From contig NC_087075.1 in the NCBI RefSeq assembly GCF_026151205.1, positions 10,402,303-10,462,302 on the forward strand: a DNA stretch of 60,000 nt. Direction: 5' to 3'. The notes below the pieces were generated by a model, which was given only the letters and a program-made list of their open reading frames with translations, was not told the DNA's origin and searched no databases. Of the stretch, positions 10,083-22,907 are shown piece by piece. Position 1 is the stretch's first letter. Each line of letters begins with the position of its first letter. Made by a program: the position numbers and the translations under genes. The stretch comes from Bolinopsis microptera (Eukaryota > Ctenophora > Tentaculata > Lobata > Bolinopsidae).

Positions 10083-13000
10083 CTGTAAAAATGGGGGTTT
10101 ACAAGATGTGACCTGTAATATTGGAGGTTTAAAAATTACATGTGACCGGTGGCCGACCATAGGGCCCCTGAGATCCGGGGTACCACGGTGATCGTATCAC
10201 ATTACCGATAGTGGACCTATAAGTATAACTTAATTTTAATCCTGCGTAAAATGCTGTGTAATCCCAATCAGTGACGATTAATTAGTAGAGGGAAGACAGT
10301 GACGATAGTATCGAATTCTACAGTATAAGTATCACCCCGATTTACTGCTAACCCCGATTTAGTTCAAACCTCGATTTTGGATGTACCGCGATCATTTCCT
10401 TTCCTGTTAGGGCTTAACAGATAACATGTAAACAATCAAAACCCCGATTTATCGCAAACCCTGATTTACCGCGGCTATCTTTCACCTAAACTCCGCGGTA
10501 AACTTATGTTACTGTTAACATGATTCCTACCTTCTTCATCTCTGCCTTCTGGTAGAACTAGAAGAGCCAGAGGAAGTCCTATGTTCCTTCTACTCAACTG
10601 CTCACTAGCAAGATATAGTAACTGTTATATAGCGCCCATATTTTAACTTTTCAAAGTCAATTAATTTCCATCCATAAGCCATGGATCACATAACCAAATA
10701 CGATCACCGTAGAATCACGGACCTGAGGAGGCTACTGGTCACAGCCCAAGTTACATCGGGGGGTTTACAAGATGTGCCGTGTAATCAGAGGCAACTTGTT
10801 TAACTTGTAAGTGCGGCAAAATTTTTTGAAAAGAACGATCCCGCACTTGCCTTAAATTGTTTAATGTGCTGCAAATTTAACTTTAAGGAGGCTATTAGTG
10901 TGGCGAATATAACTTAAATGCAGCCTAATATCTTCTTGTTTATCGGAAGCCTTTGGTTTTTTTTAAGAGCCAGAAAACTAATGCTACTGCTAGGATTGGA
11001 TAGTGGCGGTGCAGGACGGTCCCAAAAACTATGCATGGTTAGCAATCAATTACTGAATTAGTGCGAAAACAGACGATTAATCGATCTCCTTGCATGCTGT
11101 AGTAATCAGTACCAACTGATTGCAATTTCAAATAAACTCGCTCCAATTTTTAACTGAACTCACCCCAATTTTTCTGAACTCTGCACTTTACGATAGTTTG
11201 TTGGTTTCTATTATCTATACCTAAAATTGTGCGGGACGTTCCAAATTGTGCGGAAAAGTGCGGAAAACGACTGTTACTGTTAGTAGTAGTACGAATATGT
11301 GCGAGAAACGGCTTTAAGTGCGAATATGTGTGGGAAACGGCTAATAGTGCGGTTCTGCACCTGCCGCACGTATAGTTATATTTTGCCTATACATCTGTAA
11401 TGTTCGGCGCTTTTACTACTATATACTAGAACTGTAGAAGTAGATGTGCCATGTAATTCTAGTGGTTTTACAAGATGTGACATGTGTCGTCTTATTGGAA
11501 TTCATAATAATGCACGCATCAAAAGCTGGATGAGTTTTTATAACTTAAGACGACATCGCTGTAACCTGTTCCAATTGCTGTAACTCAGTTTGACACAATT
11601 TTGGTGACATATTACGGGTTTAAGCAGCAGCGTAAAGAATTCCTCAGAATTCCTTCACTGCAACTACCAGGGTGGTACTCTAACTACCAAAGTTTGTGAT
11701 TAGTACAGATAAATTTGCTAACTAGGTTGTCTTCCTGCAACTGCTGCTAGTACTATATGTATTAAACTTGTCGACATTCTTATTTCCGCGAGGGGATGTA
11801 AGATACAGAAACATAATTAGTGAGCAGCGCTCAGCCATTTAGCTGACTTTGCATTTTAAGTAACGGTAAGCTAAATGGTTATGGACGTTATTGCTGTTAA
11901 CATGCCTTTTAATTCTATATCGGAGATATGTCTGCTGGTATTGGCTGTATGGACATTCTAACATTTTAGACCTGGTTGTAATTTGACAAGAAACATGCCC
12001 TTAATTCTATATCGGAAAGATGTCTGCTGGTATTGGCTATGTGGACATTATAGTATTTTAGACCTTGTTGTACTTGTAATTTGACAAGAAACATGCCTTT
12101 TAATTCTATATCGGAAAGATGTCTGCTCCCAAAGCTGGTGACTCTACGGACAAGATTCTTAACTTCTCTCTGCATCTCATTGTTGCACTGGATCTGTACC
12201 AGTCCGTCAATAAAACCTGTCGAAGAAAGTGGGTAAATGTTAAAGGCGTGCGTTATGCAAAAAGCTAAATGTTGAATGAAAGATGTAAAATATTTTCTAA
12301 TTATTTGAGCTGAATATTATTTACACCACGACCCCAATTCATGAAACTTTTTCTTTTTATTTTTTTCCACGTAAAACTTAATAAAAAAGTGAGGAAGCAA
12401 CCCACCTGCTAGTGTGTGAGACAAATAGAACCACGAGTACAGATAAACTTCACCCGTAGCACTGTTACCTGAAGGATATGTAATTATTTCATGAATATTT
12501 AATTAGGTTATTTATAGATAATTTCAAAAAAGTTCCAATCTATAATCAGTTGTATTTAAGACATAAGTGGTAATCCGACTCGACGGTCGTATAAATCACG
12601 TTCCCTCGATACTCCAAATTTAAAACTCTAAATCAAACACTGCTTCAGTGCACGCGGATAAGTTTTAAGGGGAGAGGGAGGGTTGGGTTTAAACTTTAAA
12701 AGTGGGATTTGTGAGGCCATATATAATTAAAGTTGAGTTCATTATTGTTCTCCGTGCCTATCGAGAAGAAATCTCCGAGAGACTCCTCTTAATTTAGAAC
12801 TAACACTTAGAAACCGATAGATTGGGAGACGGAAAATTGGAACTGTTAAGTAACGAGAAACGTCAAATTAGCGCTAGTTAAGTCTGCCGCGCTGAGCGCT
12901 CCCAATCTCCATCACGGTGAATCCTCTACAGAGTACCCATATTCTTCCACCGTCTCCAATCTGGATGGCTCATAGCAGCCTATTATTCTTAGTGGATCAC

Positions 13001-16000
13001 TACCATAGTGTCACAACTGATCACAACTTATACTTGGCTAACAACGGTTGGATAGAAACTATAACACACAATAGTACTAGTAGTAGTGGCTGATCATTAT
13101 TGCAGAGGGTGAACATTTTTAAAGACTATACTCCTGTCCCTGATACCATAAAAAATGTAGTGTTGAAAGCCAGATGGACCTTGTTTATTACTAATACTCC
13201 CGACTAGTATCTTATCCTGATTTCTTAGTACCGCTCCCTGACAGCAGACAGATGACCCTTAGGAAGCCGTACAACTGTTTATAAATCTGCCACTTTTTCA
13301 AGGACTACTTTATTGTGTTGTTTATAAATCAGTTGTTGAGTACTATTTCTATAAATACTGGAGGAAGTAAGTGATCTCATTATTATTATATCAAATGAAG
13401 CCAAATCTATGAATAAATCATAATAAATTACTAATAATATGTATATTATGATGACAGACGAATCATAGATAAATTATGATAATTAAGATAAGTCTGTTGT
13501 AAGTATCAAATTATTGGCTCGGTGCCAAGACTATAACTTGCACTTTGCAGCGAATCCCATACTACCCATAGCTGCATAGAAAATCTATCAAATCTCACTA
13601 AATTTAATGCAAAATGACATGGTGCGAAAATCAAATAAGCTATTAAAATTGATTCATTTGCTGTTATTTATCTAAATATCGTTTATAAACGATATTTAAA
13701 ATCAGTTAAATTAGATTAATGTACAATTAGTATACATATACTAATCATATTAAATTATTAAATTAATTAATTAATTAAAGTTACCTGACATGGTCCTGAA
13801 GACGGTGTTATTTGTCTGGAACATGTAAACAACATTGTAAGCCACTGTAACAAAGTGAGCTACAAAGTACGTAGCACACAGTGTTAAAGTACACTTGATA
13901 ACACTGAGCTCCTTTTGCATCATCTTCAGTTCTGTAAGGGGGTTAATTGGTTAATTGGTTAATAATGAGCTCATTATCGATTTTCAGGCATTGATTGGTT
14001 ACCTTGATCATGGAATGATATAAAGAATTGCTTAATAGTGGGATTACTTTATTGTAGGAAATAGCTGCTGGTTTTCCGATCATGGGATGGTAAGATATTG
14101 GCTGGCCTGCTACTGTTGCAGATAGTTGGTTACTATATTAGTATAATATGTATATATCTTACTGTTGCAGATAGTTGGTTACTATTGGTTACTATATAGT
14201 ATATATCTTACTGTTGCAGATAGTTGGTTACTATTGGTATACTATAAATCTTACTGTTGCAGATAGTTGGTAACTATTGGTTACTATATATCTTACTGTT
14301 GCAGATAGTTGGTTACTATTGGTATACTATAAATCTTATTGTTGCAGATAGTTTGTTACTATTGGTATACTATAAATCTTACTGTTGCAGATAGTTGGTT
14401 ACTATTGGTTACTATATATCTTACTGTTGCAGATAGTTGGTTACTATTGGTATACTATAAATCTTATTGTTGCAGATAGTTGGTAACTATTGGTTACTAT
14501 ATATCTTACTGTTGCAGATAGTTGGTTACTATTGGTTACTATATATCTTACTGTTGCAGATAGTTGGTTACTATTGGTTACTATATATCTTACTGTTGCA
14601 GATAGTTGGTTACTATTGGTATACTATAAATCATACTGTTGCAGATAGTTGGTTTCAATTGGTTACTACTGGTTACTATTGGTTACTATTGGTTACTATA
14701 TATCTTATTATCTTACTGTTCAAAACAACTCTCACCTGACTCTGAAGCTCTTCTGCTCTTAGTAGATTTTGTAGCAAAAGCTGCCCTCGCATTGGCGACA
14801 GTCTGAAAAACATATCAAGTTAGGTATGCAATGCTAATTTTAACCTTGCACAGTTCGAGTGAACTGTAACCGTTAAGGTATGCAATATTTCTGGATCACT
14901 CTAAATTTCTGACTGGGTTCCTTCAAATTCTTTGCAGCTGATACCAAAAATGCATCCCAAATTCCAGGTACTACAAATTCTTGAACTCTGTGTGTCACTA
15001 GACATTACTAGCCGACTTTAATTTTCAATAATTTAACTTCCAAGGCTTCATATCCCTGAACCGTTCTGAAATAGTCCCGGTATTATCATCACTTCAATAA
15101 TTGTTAACCGAATATGACAGTCTTTGCACAAGTTTAGTCAAAACCTGGTTTAGCTAAGACAAGTACTGATTGTAAGACAAAGAATTAAGCAAATAAAACT
15201 ATCAGCAGCAGGGAAGATCTCATCGCCTCTTAAACTGGATGTTCGGTTACTGCAAGGCTATTGGAATGTTGCAGGAAGAAATACTTTTACTACTTCTTTT
15301 GAAGTTTGCACGAAAGTATTAAATACTGTCAACTGCAACGTTTTTGACCACGCACATATTCTGAAGAAATAAAATTAAGCTGTGGAAGTATCACAAATTA
15401 CAAGAAAATAAGAACGCGATTTAGAGCAAGTAAAGGTATATCAAGCAAAGGTATAGTATCAACGTCTTCTAAATCAAGAAACAATATTTACGCTAGAAAA
15501 GAGACTTTTTAATGTTTGTTTTGAATAGTTTGTGGAAAAGGAGCCTACACGAATCAACCTCTTATTCTTGGCATTGTAAATCATATTCATACCAATCATT
15601 TTATTCGCATAATGAAAAATCTGAGAATCATAAAACGAGTGCTTTGGAGTGGAATGCTCTCAATTAGGTCCACTGAATCAAATGAAAAAATTGTATCCCA
15701 TAACATCCTGCATTTTATTAAGATATTTATTGTATAGATTAAGGTATATTCTTGAGGAATAGGAAATCACCAATCTTTACCACCGGTTCTGTTATAAAAC
15801 TTAAATTAATATTTTGTAAAGTCTTTGACTTCATAGAAAAATCTGCTGAGAAAATCTTCTACATCGGTACTGATTGTCCTATTCCTCAATTCCCATTTAA
15901 GTATGCAGAGATCAAGATTTGATTTTCAGTACAGTCACCTCATTTTTGTTTAAAAATCTAACAACTTCATGTTTGTAGAGAAAAAACAGAGGAAGGGCTG

Positions 16001-19000
16001 AAATCAATCGATGAGGTTGAAAACCAACAATGGTGCCCGCTGATATCTGGCAGCAGTTCAACTGTTGATATCTGGCAGCAGTTCAACTGTTGATATCTGA
16101 CACTCAGTTCAAATGGAGATGGGAACTTTTGCATTTGTTATACTTATATCCACTTCATTTGCGATATAATGGAATTTTACAAATAGAATTAAACGATTGG
16201 TAGTATGTACTCAAATGCACTCAAGTACACCAGAATGCGCTTTAGGGAGCAAGAGAGACGACTGCACTGGGCTGAGTGCTTATCAGAATAATAATCTCCT
16301 CAATTCAGAGATCGCATGAATTTGAGAGTGTACCTGGAAGAACGACACTCCTTTACTTCGTGAACCGTTAAGTGTTTTACCAGATTTAGGACTATTATTA
16401 TTACTCGGGTCCTGTCCAGGGAGTGGGAGTTTTTAATTGGTTTTAAATGAGGACCTTAATTGGTTTTTAATTGGTTTTAAATGAGGACCTTAATTGGTTT
16501 TTAGTCACCAGTACCTTAGTCACCACCTTTTATGAAAAACAAATTGAACTACCGTGGACTCTAGTTCTAGGCAATTAAACTAATAATCCTTCATCCTTGC
16601 TATCATTGCATTTGATATAATAATAACCACCCTATAATTGCAATGAATTTGGTTCCAATTTTTGCAAATAGGTGAATTATTTAGTATTTTATAAGTTTTA
16701 CCTCCATTCTAGACGTAGTTCTCTCTACAGTTTTTCTGTTTTGTCTGAAGAGTTTCCCGATTACGATCATACCTCCGACCACAATTACAAAATATGCGAT
16801 ATTCCCGGGTAGCACGAACAGACATCTGAAACATTTGAAAAATTTGAAAATTTTCTGAGAATTTATTGAAGTCTCAAGTCATTATCTTGAATGTTTGAAC
16901 TTATATGAATGTGCGTATTTTATTATCATCATATGAATAGATTTAGCTTGGAAAATATTTCCGGGTTAATTTTGTTCGATTAATGGATACATTTCGTACG
17001 TGGTGCAATTGTTTTGACATATCTTATTTGCATATTACTTTAGCATACATTTGGTCAAATCTGATGTGTTGAGTACGGCTGGAATCATTGACTAATCGCG
17101 CTAAAACAAAGAAGAAGAAATTAGAATACATTTCAATAATTCCAGCATTCTAATTTCGCGCGGCTCAGAAGACTATACTTACAAACTGTATATTCGCGTT
17201 TTGTACTTGTCGCCACCCAGCACATTTATTACAAAGTAATCGCAACTCCCGGATACTTGGGAAAAACACATCCACTTCCCAAATAAAAACGGGAACAGAC
17301 CTAATGGGAAAGGACATTTTATTTCCTTGGGAATTTTTATCTGGCCACTTTGGTGTGTTTAACCGATTGTTATTTATTGGTTCTAAACGTTAAATGTTTA
17401 TCATTGGTAAATCAATGCTCCAATATAACCGGCCGCCCTGGTAATTAACATGGAAATCAAACTTGTTTCTAATGTTCAGGGAAGTCAACCAGCTAATATA
17501 AGTCATTATAAGGTTATCTTAGTGTTTATTGTGTAATTACCGACTCCGGCTCCGAATATCCAAGACATGGCACTCAGTCCGATGGGAATTAGTTTATACG
17601 TCGTATTTATCTTCTGATAGCTGAAAATAGAAAGTTTAATACTCCTAGAAACTCACAAATAGTAGGAGTTATAAGTTGCAGTAAAAACCTTGGAGTAAAA
17701 ACAATCTCGTTGTTTTATAGGTGTGATGATTATTGATGGCTTAATTTTGTTTAATTCGGCTAGTCGAGAGAGCGTGATCGCAAGTGTTCTGTATTTATTA
17801 CAACTGACTGTCTCATAAAATATTCGCACTTTATTTGCCTGATCCTTAGTCATTAGTCAAGTATGCTGCATATTAATTATTAATATGTCCTAAGTATAAG
17901 TATATCTTACGTATATATATTAGGTGAGATGAATACACGTTAAATTTATAAGTCTTGACTCGCAAACAAGTAAATTATAGTAATATATGATATATTAAGT
18001 ATTTGTTAAATTTATAAGTCTTGACACAAACATTAACAAATACTATGCAACCTTTAGATTTTTAGCCAACTTCTACGAAAGCAGTAATTATACAAAAAGA
18101 AACGTTCGAATTGTTAGGAAGATATAAGTATTTGTTAAATTTGTAAGGCTTGAATTAATAAAGTTAAACTAAGTAAACAAACTTAGTGATTAAGTAAGTA
18201 ACTACGTACTTGTAGGGTGAGAGAACAGCAAAAACTCTGAGTGCGGTTGCGATGGCGAGCAGCAGGGGTGCTGCAATGTAAATTATATCCAGGAGAATCC
18301 CGTACACCTGAGAGGGGTATGTTATTTAATAAAACAATTATTTTATTATTTAATAAAACAAGATATTGCCGGTGTAATTAAAAAATATCAAATGATATTT
18401 TTAGATATGAGTTTATCTACTCTATCAAAGTTTGTGTTTTAGGCCTGCATTTCGGTTCGAATTAAATGGAATTCTTATTTTTCTGATTTGAGAGTGGATA
18501 AAATAGTTCGGAAAAATATTGACAAAGATGAAACATATTGCAATTTACATGCGATTTAAAACTTGGACAAAAATACTTCGTGGCGAATGATTTTAAGTAA
18601 TCACCATGAACAAATATCACAGTGAAATATGACTAGAAAGTATGATATAATTTTACTTATATCTAATTTCATATTTTAATAATTTTACCTGACAGAGGAT
18701 GATGTTGCCAGCTTTACTGTCCCTATAAGTACTTACTGTTCTGTCAGATAGCAGATTACTACAAAACACTATCCCAACTATCCCTGAAAGTAAAGAATAT
18801 TTTATCTTAAATTTGTGATTGTTAATTAATTAATTAATAATTTGTGAATTTTATGTTATCTCATCGTCGTTGGAGACTAAAAATGTATAACAAGATAGGT
18901 TGTTAGTATTGTTATGTAAAATTAAAGCAAAGCTCTTCGTCCTCGTATCCTGATAGTGATACCAAAAGAAAAATGTCCATTACACATTCCATAATATTCC

Positions 19001-19824
19001 TGGTGCTGTGGTTATAGGTATAACGGTACAGCCACAAACATGAACTATTAAGCCATCTGTCAACAAACACAGCCCGCTTGAGCGTACGTGCTGGCTGGTT
19101 CAGACTTATTTCTCTGACAGTCCCCTTTTTAATTCCAATTTTAAGTTTTAACTCTGGCAATTCTTCTTACAGACCCCAAAACATTACATAAGCAGCCTTT
19201 CAACACGAAGTAAGTTGAAAGCCATACAACGTTTACTTAATGACATATAAATAACCAATTATATCAAATTGAATCCACCTGATATAAAAGCAACTTGAAC
19301 GAACTTATTAAATGTCAATAACGAATTAAGTTCAATTTACCTGATATGAAATCGTTGAAAGCAACTTGAACGAGTATGAGGGACGTACCCTGTAGACTAC
19401 GTTTACTGGTGAAAAAAGCGTAGATAACGAATGCGTTGACGAACAGAGTAGCTATTGATAACATCATGAATACCACTCCTGAAAATTAGAATTTGTGGAT
19501 ATATAGTCGTAGTGATTTGCTAGTTGTAAATTATATGATAGGTTTAAAATAGCAGATTTGATAGCGAGATTGACTGATAAGACAACATTAATCGTTAGAG
19601 TTAGACTCAACCAAAGCACCAGTTCACGTTTTACTTTTTTTAATGAGTCTTTTAGTCAACTTTAAGTATGTAATAAAACATATAAATTTCTAAGGAAATA
19701 CCATCGAATCTCCAAATTCACATCTAGTGTGTGTCTTACCTACAGTGAGGTCCGCATGTCTGATCCAGTAAACCTCACGGGGTTTATCATACCCACACGA
19801 GAACTCCGTCGAGTTCATGAAATG
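9767..19824 (-). CDS. Divergent class A (rhodopsin-like) G protein-coupled receptor, about 12 exons
   Basis: Coding exons, 5' to 3', all GT-AG: 19824-19740 (ATG 19818, MNSTEFSCGYDKPREVYW), 19478-19341 (TM1-TM2), 18783-18689, 18307-18210 (TM3), 17620-17541 (TM4), 17300-17183 (ECL2), 16825-16702 (TM5), 14802-14736 (ICL3), 13931-13785 (TM6), 12468-12406 and 12216-~12148 (TM7, helix 8), 10082-9767 (tail). Exons 1-11 keep one frame through every junction, with phases matching. Class A landmarks: Asn in LFVNAFVIY (1.50), Asp in VAFNDF (2.50), Cys in ILCQVYG (3.25), Arg in TALRVFAVLSPY (DRY position, D replaced by L), Trp in AMSWIF (4.50), Cys in SGSCDYF (ECL2), Pro in FVLPGN (5.50). NPxxY is replaced by DGLVQ, and TM6 lacks CWxP. 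An NST glycosylation site lies at the N terminus. It is a plasma-membrane signalling receptor with unknown ligand, about 460 residues. The last junction is unresolved. Confidence 0.85.
10531..10557 (-). CDS. Candidate 27-bp microexon of the GPCR
   Basis: A pyrimidine-rich acceptor (CTTCCTCTGGCTCTTCTAG) and a good donor (AAGAAG|GTAGGA) frame 27 bp. It joins the TM7 exon in phase if donor GTC C|GTAGAG (12148) is used. It then sends the last exon into a frame that stops after about 14 codons. It may be an alternative exon giving a short tail, or chance. Confidence 0.3.
10805..11375. other. Intronic region with repeated 'gtgcgg' motifs; possible decayed mobile element
   Basis: 'taagtgcggca' near 10807 and 'tgccgcacgta' near 11361 are inverted relative to each other, and many 'agtgcgg'/'tgtgcggg' motifs lie near the right end. 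Edges and target duplication could not be fixed. Confidence 0.3.
11901..12135. repeat. Tandem repeat, 2.4 copies of about 95 bp
   Basis: Blocks starting 'catgcc..ttaattctatatcgg' recur at 11901, 11994 and 12092. The last partial copy abuts the TM7 exon of the GPCR, so sequence next to the exon's 3' side has been duplicated into the intron. Confidence 0.85.
14116..14715. repeat. Minisatellite (about 43-bp unit, about 13 copies) in GPCR intron
   Basis: Units of the type 'cttactgttgcagatagt' followed by one to three 'tggttactat' steps. In the gene sense (minus strand) about ten units contain ACA|GTAAGAT, a good 5' splice-site match. The array starts immediately downstream of the ICL3 exon donor. 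The plus-strand open frame at 14467-14739 is just this repeat. Confidence 0.9.
16030..16105. repeat. Short tandem duplication (29-bp unit)
   Basis: 'gatatctggcagcagttcaa' plus 'ctgtt' is repeated about 2.5 times in the GPCR intron. A similar short duplication ('taattggttttaaatgagga' type) lies at about 16434-16500. Confidence 0.8.
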
Positions 19825-22559
19825 CTGAAATAATAAAGTAGGTAATAAAACAGAAATAATAAAGTAGCGTTTTAATACTTTCAACACTATATATATAAAA
19901 GTAAATATAATTATATAAATTGTTAGTAATATATAGATCTATACATTTTATGTATCTATACTAAAAATAATCTGAGGACGTAAAAATGGTTTTTTAGAAG
20001 GGTGATCACATTTTGTTTTGAAAGTGGAATCTATGTCTATTCAAATACAGTTTGATAGTTTCTCTTCTCGCATATGGTAGAGGCGAAGCAGTAAGTTATT
20101 ACAAGTTAAAGTAAAGCTGTAAAGAAGTTAGTAACGGTAAACTTGAAGTAGTAAATAATGGAATATAATGGTAAATATAGGTGGATCAGTAAGTTAATAA
20201 TGATGCAGTATCATAGATGCTGGTGTGGCGCGGACCAGTGCAACAACACCAACACAAAACTAACTATCCGCGCTGAGTAGTACTGACTTTTGTTAAGGCA
20301 CTTGACGTGGTGAGAAATGAAACCAGACGAAGTGGGAATTACAATCTGACAAGTATCTGAGAAGTTTTGAGAAGGGAGGTATTCGGAGGTAGGCTGCAGG
20401 AGGCGACAGGTGCCAATGAGGTGACAGTCGAAACCCTTTCTTTACTTCTTTAAAAAGGCTTCCTAATTTCTTATTAATATTACCACAACAGTTAAAAGAA
20501 ATAAAGATACAGAAGGTTTTGTGTTGGCGAATATAATTCTATGCTGACTCAATGCTTCAGAATACAATTTTCAAACAATAATGGATAATAGGTGCTAAAA
20601 ACTAAGCCAATCACTTTGTGCAACTACGATTAGCAATACCCGATAATAAACATATTTGCTATCATTAATTAAAATGAACCACGTGGTTTACAACCGACAA
20701 AAAGGTCCATCACTCAACACTCGGTTAGTAGCTGTTAACGAGGCATCATGTCTTTTCTCTTCACTGGTCTTTTACCCCTTGCCAGCTGCATGCGGTCAAT
20801 TCTTTATCTTAAGACAAATCACCACACCTAAGAATGATGTGCTGCGATGCTGCATAGTCATGTTAAACTTATAACTTGGTCCACCAGAGCTACGATTTTA
20901 GGAAATACGTCTTGTGAATAACGAATCAGTCAATGACTTATTGTTGTCGGCTGAATATGTACACTAAACATACTAAAAACATGACTGAATATTTAGAACT
21001 ATGAGCTATTAATATGCTGCAAAGCTACTCATGATGCGTCTTTAGACGTTTCATAAATTAACGATTTAATAAAGTATTAATGCGAAATAATATTGGAGAT
21101 ACTAGGTAAGCTGATGCTAATCATACATTGATGGAGCTACACGAATCTCTCGCAAAATCTGAATCTATGGTTCTTGAACGTGATCCTCCATATCATTGTT
21201 ACCCGAACCCCAACTACTCTTACTGTAACCTCTAACTATAACTACACAAACCCTAGCAAAAAGCTAGACTCTAAGTCTAACCAATAACGTAGAGGGGGGG
21301 GGGGGGGGATGTAGACATTAGACGTCGTTAGGTACCTAACGACGCATTGTCCAGGACTAGTTTTTGTCTAGCGTCTGATAAACTTACATTTTACTTTAGA
21401 AACAGTACATTTGCCTACATTCACTGCTCCTGTAACGACAATCATATCTGACCATACTGACTTATATCTATATCTACAAATGTTCTGATTCGTACGTTAC
21501 GTGTGAAAGAGTGAAAGAGTGAAAGAGTGAAAGCGTGACATTTCTTTTTTTCTTCGTAGGGGGCAGTGGTCATGTGCAGGATCACTGTAAGATAGAGCAT
21601 TGGAGCCCTTTGCTTAATAGACCGGTAAAATTGTATAGGTGGAAAAAGAGTTAAACTTTGTTTGTGTGACCTGTAAACAGCCAATACTTTTTCTCAATCA
21701 GAAGTACTAACTTGATCCCAAACCTAGTAATATAAATTCATATCACCGAACCTGCAAGTATTTACGGAAGGGTAAGAGCTTCGCCAAAATTTCAATCAAC
21801 CGATGAAAAACGTATACGTTAAACCACTAATGCTATTTCTCATGCTGAAAAACCACAAAAAAACAAGCTTTTAGCTGAGCATGCGCCCGCAAGAAACATA
21901 TCTTAATAAACACCGCTTAAATATCAACTGTACAGTGTACACTACCACACAGCGCATGAAACTCGGCAACATTTTGAGGCTATAATGTTTCATCTTCTTT
22001 TGGACACTGCGGAGAAAGAAACATGTTTTCAGCCGGTAATTGACAGGTGAGAGCCGCAACTCACGAGCCAGACTCGTAACACTAGCTAGACCTGAACTAC
22101 TTGGTAGAGCCAGACCTGTTACAAAAGCAGGGCAGTATTAGAGTACTGTCATGGTTATTTCGGAGTATTTTAGGGTATTTAAAAGTACTATTTCAGAGTT
22201 CCGGTACCTTGCCATTGTGTTGGAATATTAGACCAGACTATTATTGATTTACACCCTGTCACTGGCTCGAATCTTGGCCAAATAGTCCGAGTTGGTTACC
22301 AGATAATTACTAGCCTTATATAATAGGCAATATAATTATATAAGAACATAAATAAACTGAACAGTGGTCAGAACCGTAATTATTTTATAACTGTTTTATA
22401 ACGTCGTTGGTTGCCAATTTAAGGTTGAGTAATAAACGATCACGTTAGACTGGTAGACTCGGCAATTGGTTATCACTTTAGAAGCAATTTGTGTCAGCTT
22501 ACTGTTATTATAGGAGGTCTCAATATTTATTTAGACCGGATTATTATAAAATAGACTAA
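19825..22559. other. Region upstream of the GPCR; no supported gene
   Basis: Should contain the GPCR promoter and 5' UTR exon(s), which I could not place. Landmarks are a poly-G run at 21295-21308 and a perfect 22-bp palindrome (cgtcgttaggt and its mirror) near 21327-21348. The open frames here lack splice or start context. Confidence 0.4.
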
Positions 22560-22907
22560 TAGCTGACGTCACTCCTAGGAACCGTGAAATTAGAAGTTAC
22601 CCAGACTTTGTCTGTGGACCAGTATCAATTTGTTGAACATTTATTAATTTTAAGTTTAGTTGATAATACAGGGTCGATTTTTTTATCTCCTTATTCTGTT
22701 AACTTCTGTAAACGTTGCATCGGCTGTTTGGATTATCGCAAAAATTTCAGTAACAAGTCTGAACTGGTTTTTGGAGATTTAAAACCGATTATTTTTGAAA
22801 AGATTTATTACCCTGGCATTTCCTATAGGAAATGCCAGGGTAATAAATCTTTTCAAAAACTATCGAATCTCTTTGAGGATGTCTTAGTCTATTGTCTTAC
22901 TCTTTGA
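22560..22907 (+). pseudogene. Unidentified open frame containing a perfect palindrome, no start codon
   Basis: The frame is open for about 115 codons from an upstream TAG, without an ATG at the start. Part of it reads like protein (VNFCKRCIGCLDYRKN, then ELVFGDLKPIIFEKIYYPG), with a C-x2-C pair, but no family is recognised. The second half runs straight through the palindrome at 22792-22859, so that part of the frame is unlikely to be ancestral coding. Probably a decayed element or gene fragment. Confidence 0.25.
22792..22859. repeat. Perfect 68-bp palindrome
   Basis: Two 34-bp arms with no spacer and no mismatch, centred between 22825 and 22826 (tccta|tagga). Reading outward the arms contain 'aatgccagggtaataaat'. 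Symmetry breaks at both ends. Confidence 0.97.

Noticed and set aside
14467-14739. Plus-strand ORF with repeated YWLLYILLLQIVG
   Set aside because: Product of the 43-bp minisatellite in a GPCR intron, not a membrane protein gene.
18912-19160. 82-codon minus-strand ORF in a GPCR intron
   Set aside because: The flanking exons join in phase without it, and no receptor-like sequence or suitable phases are present.
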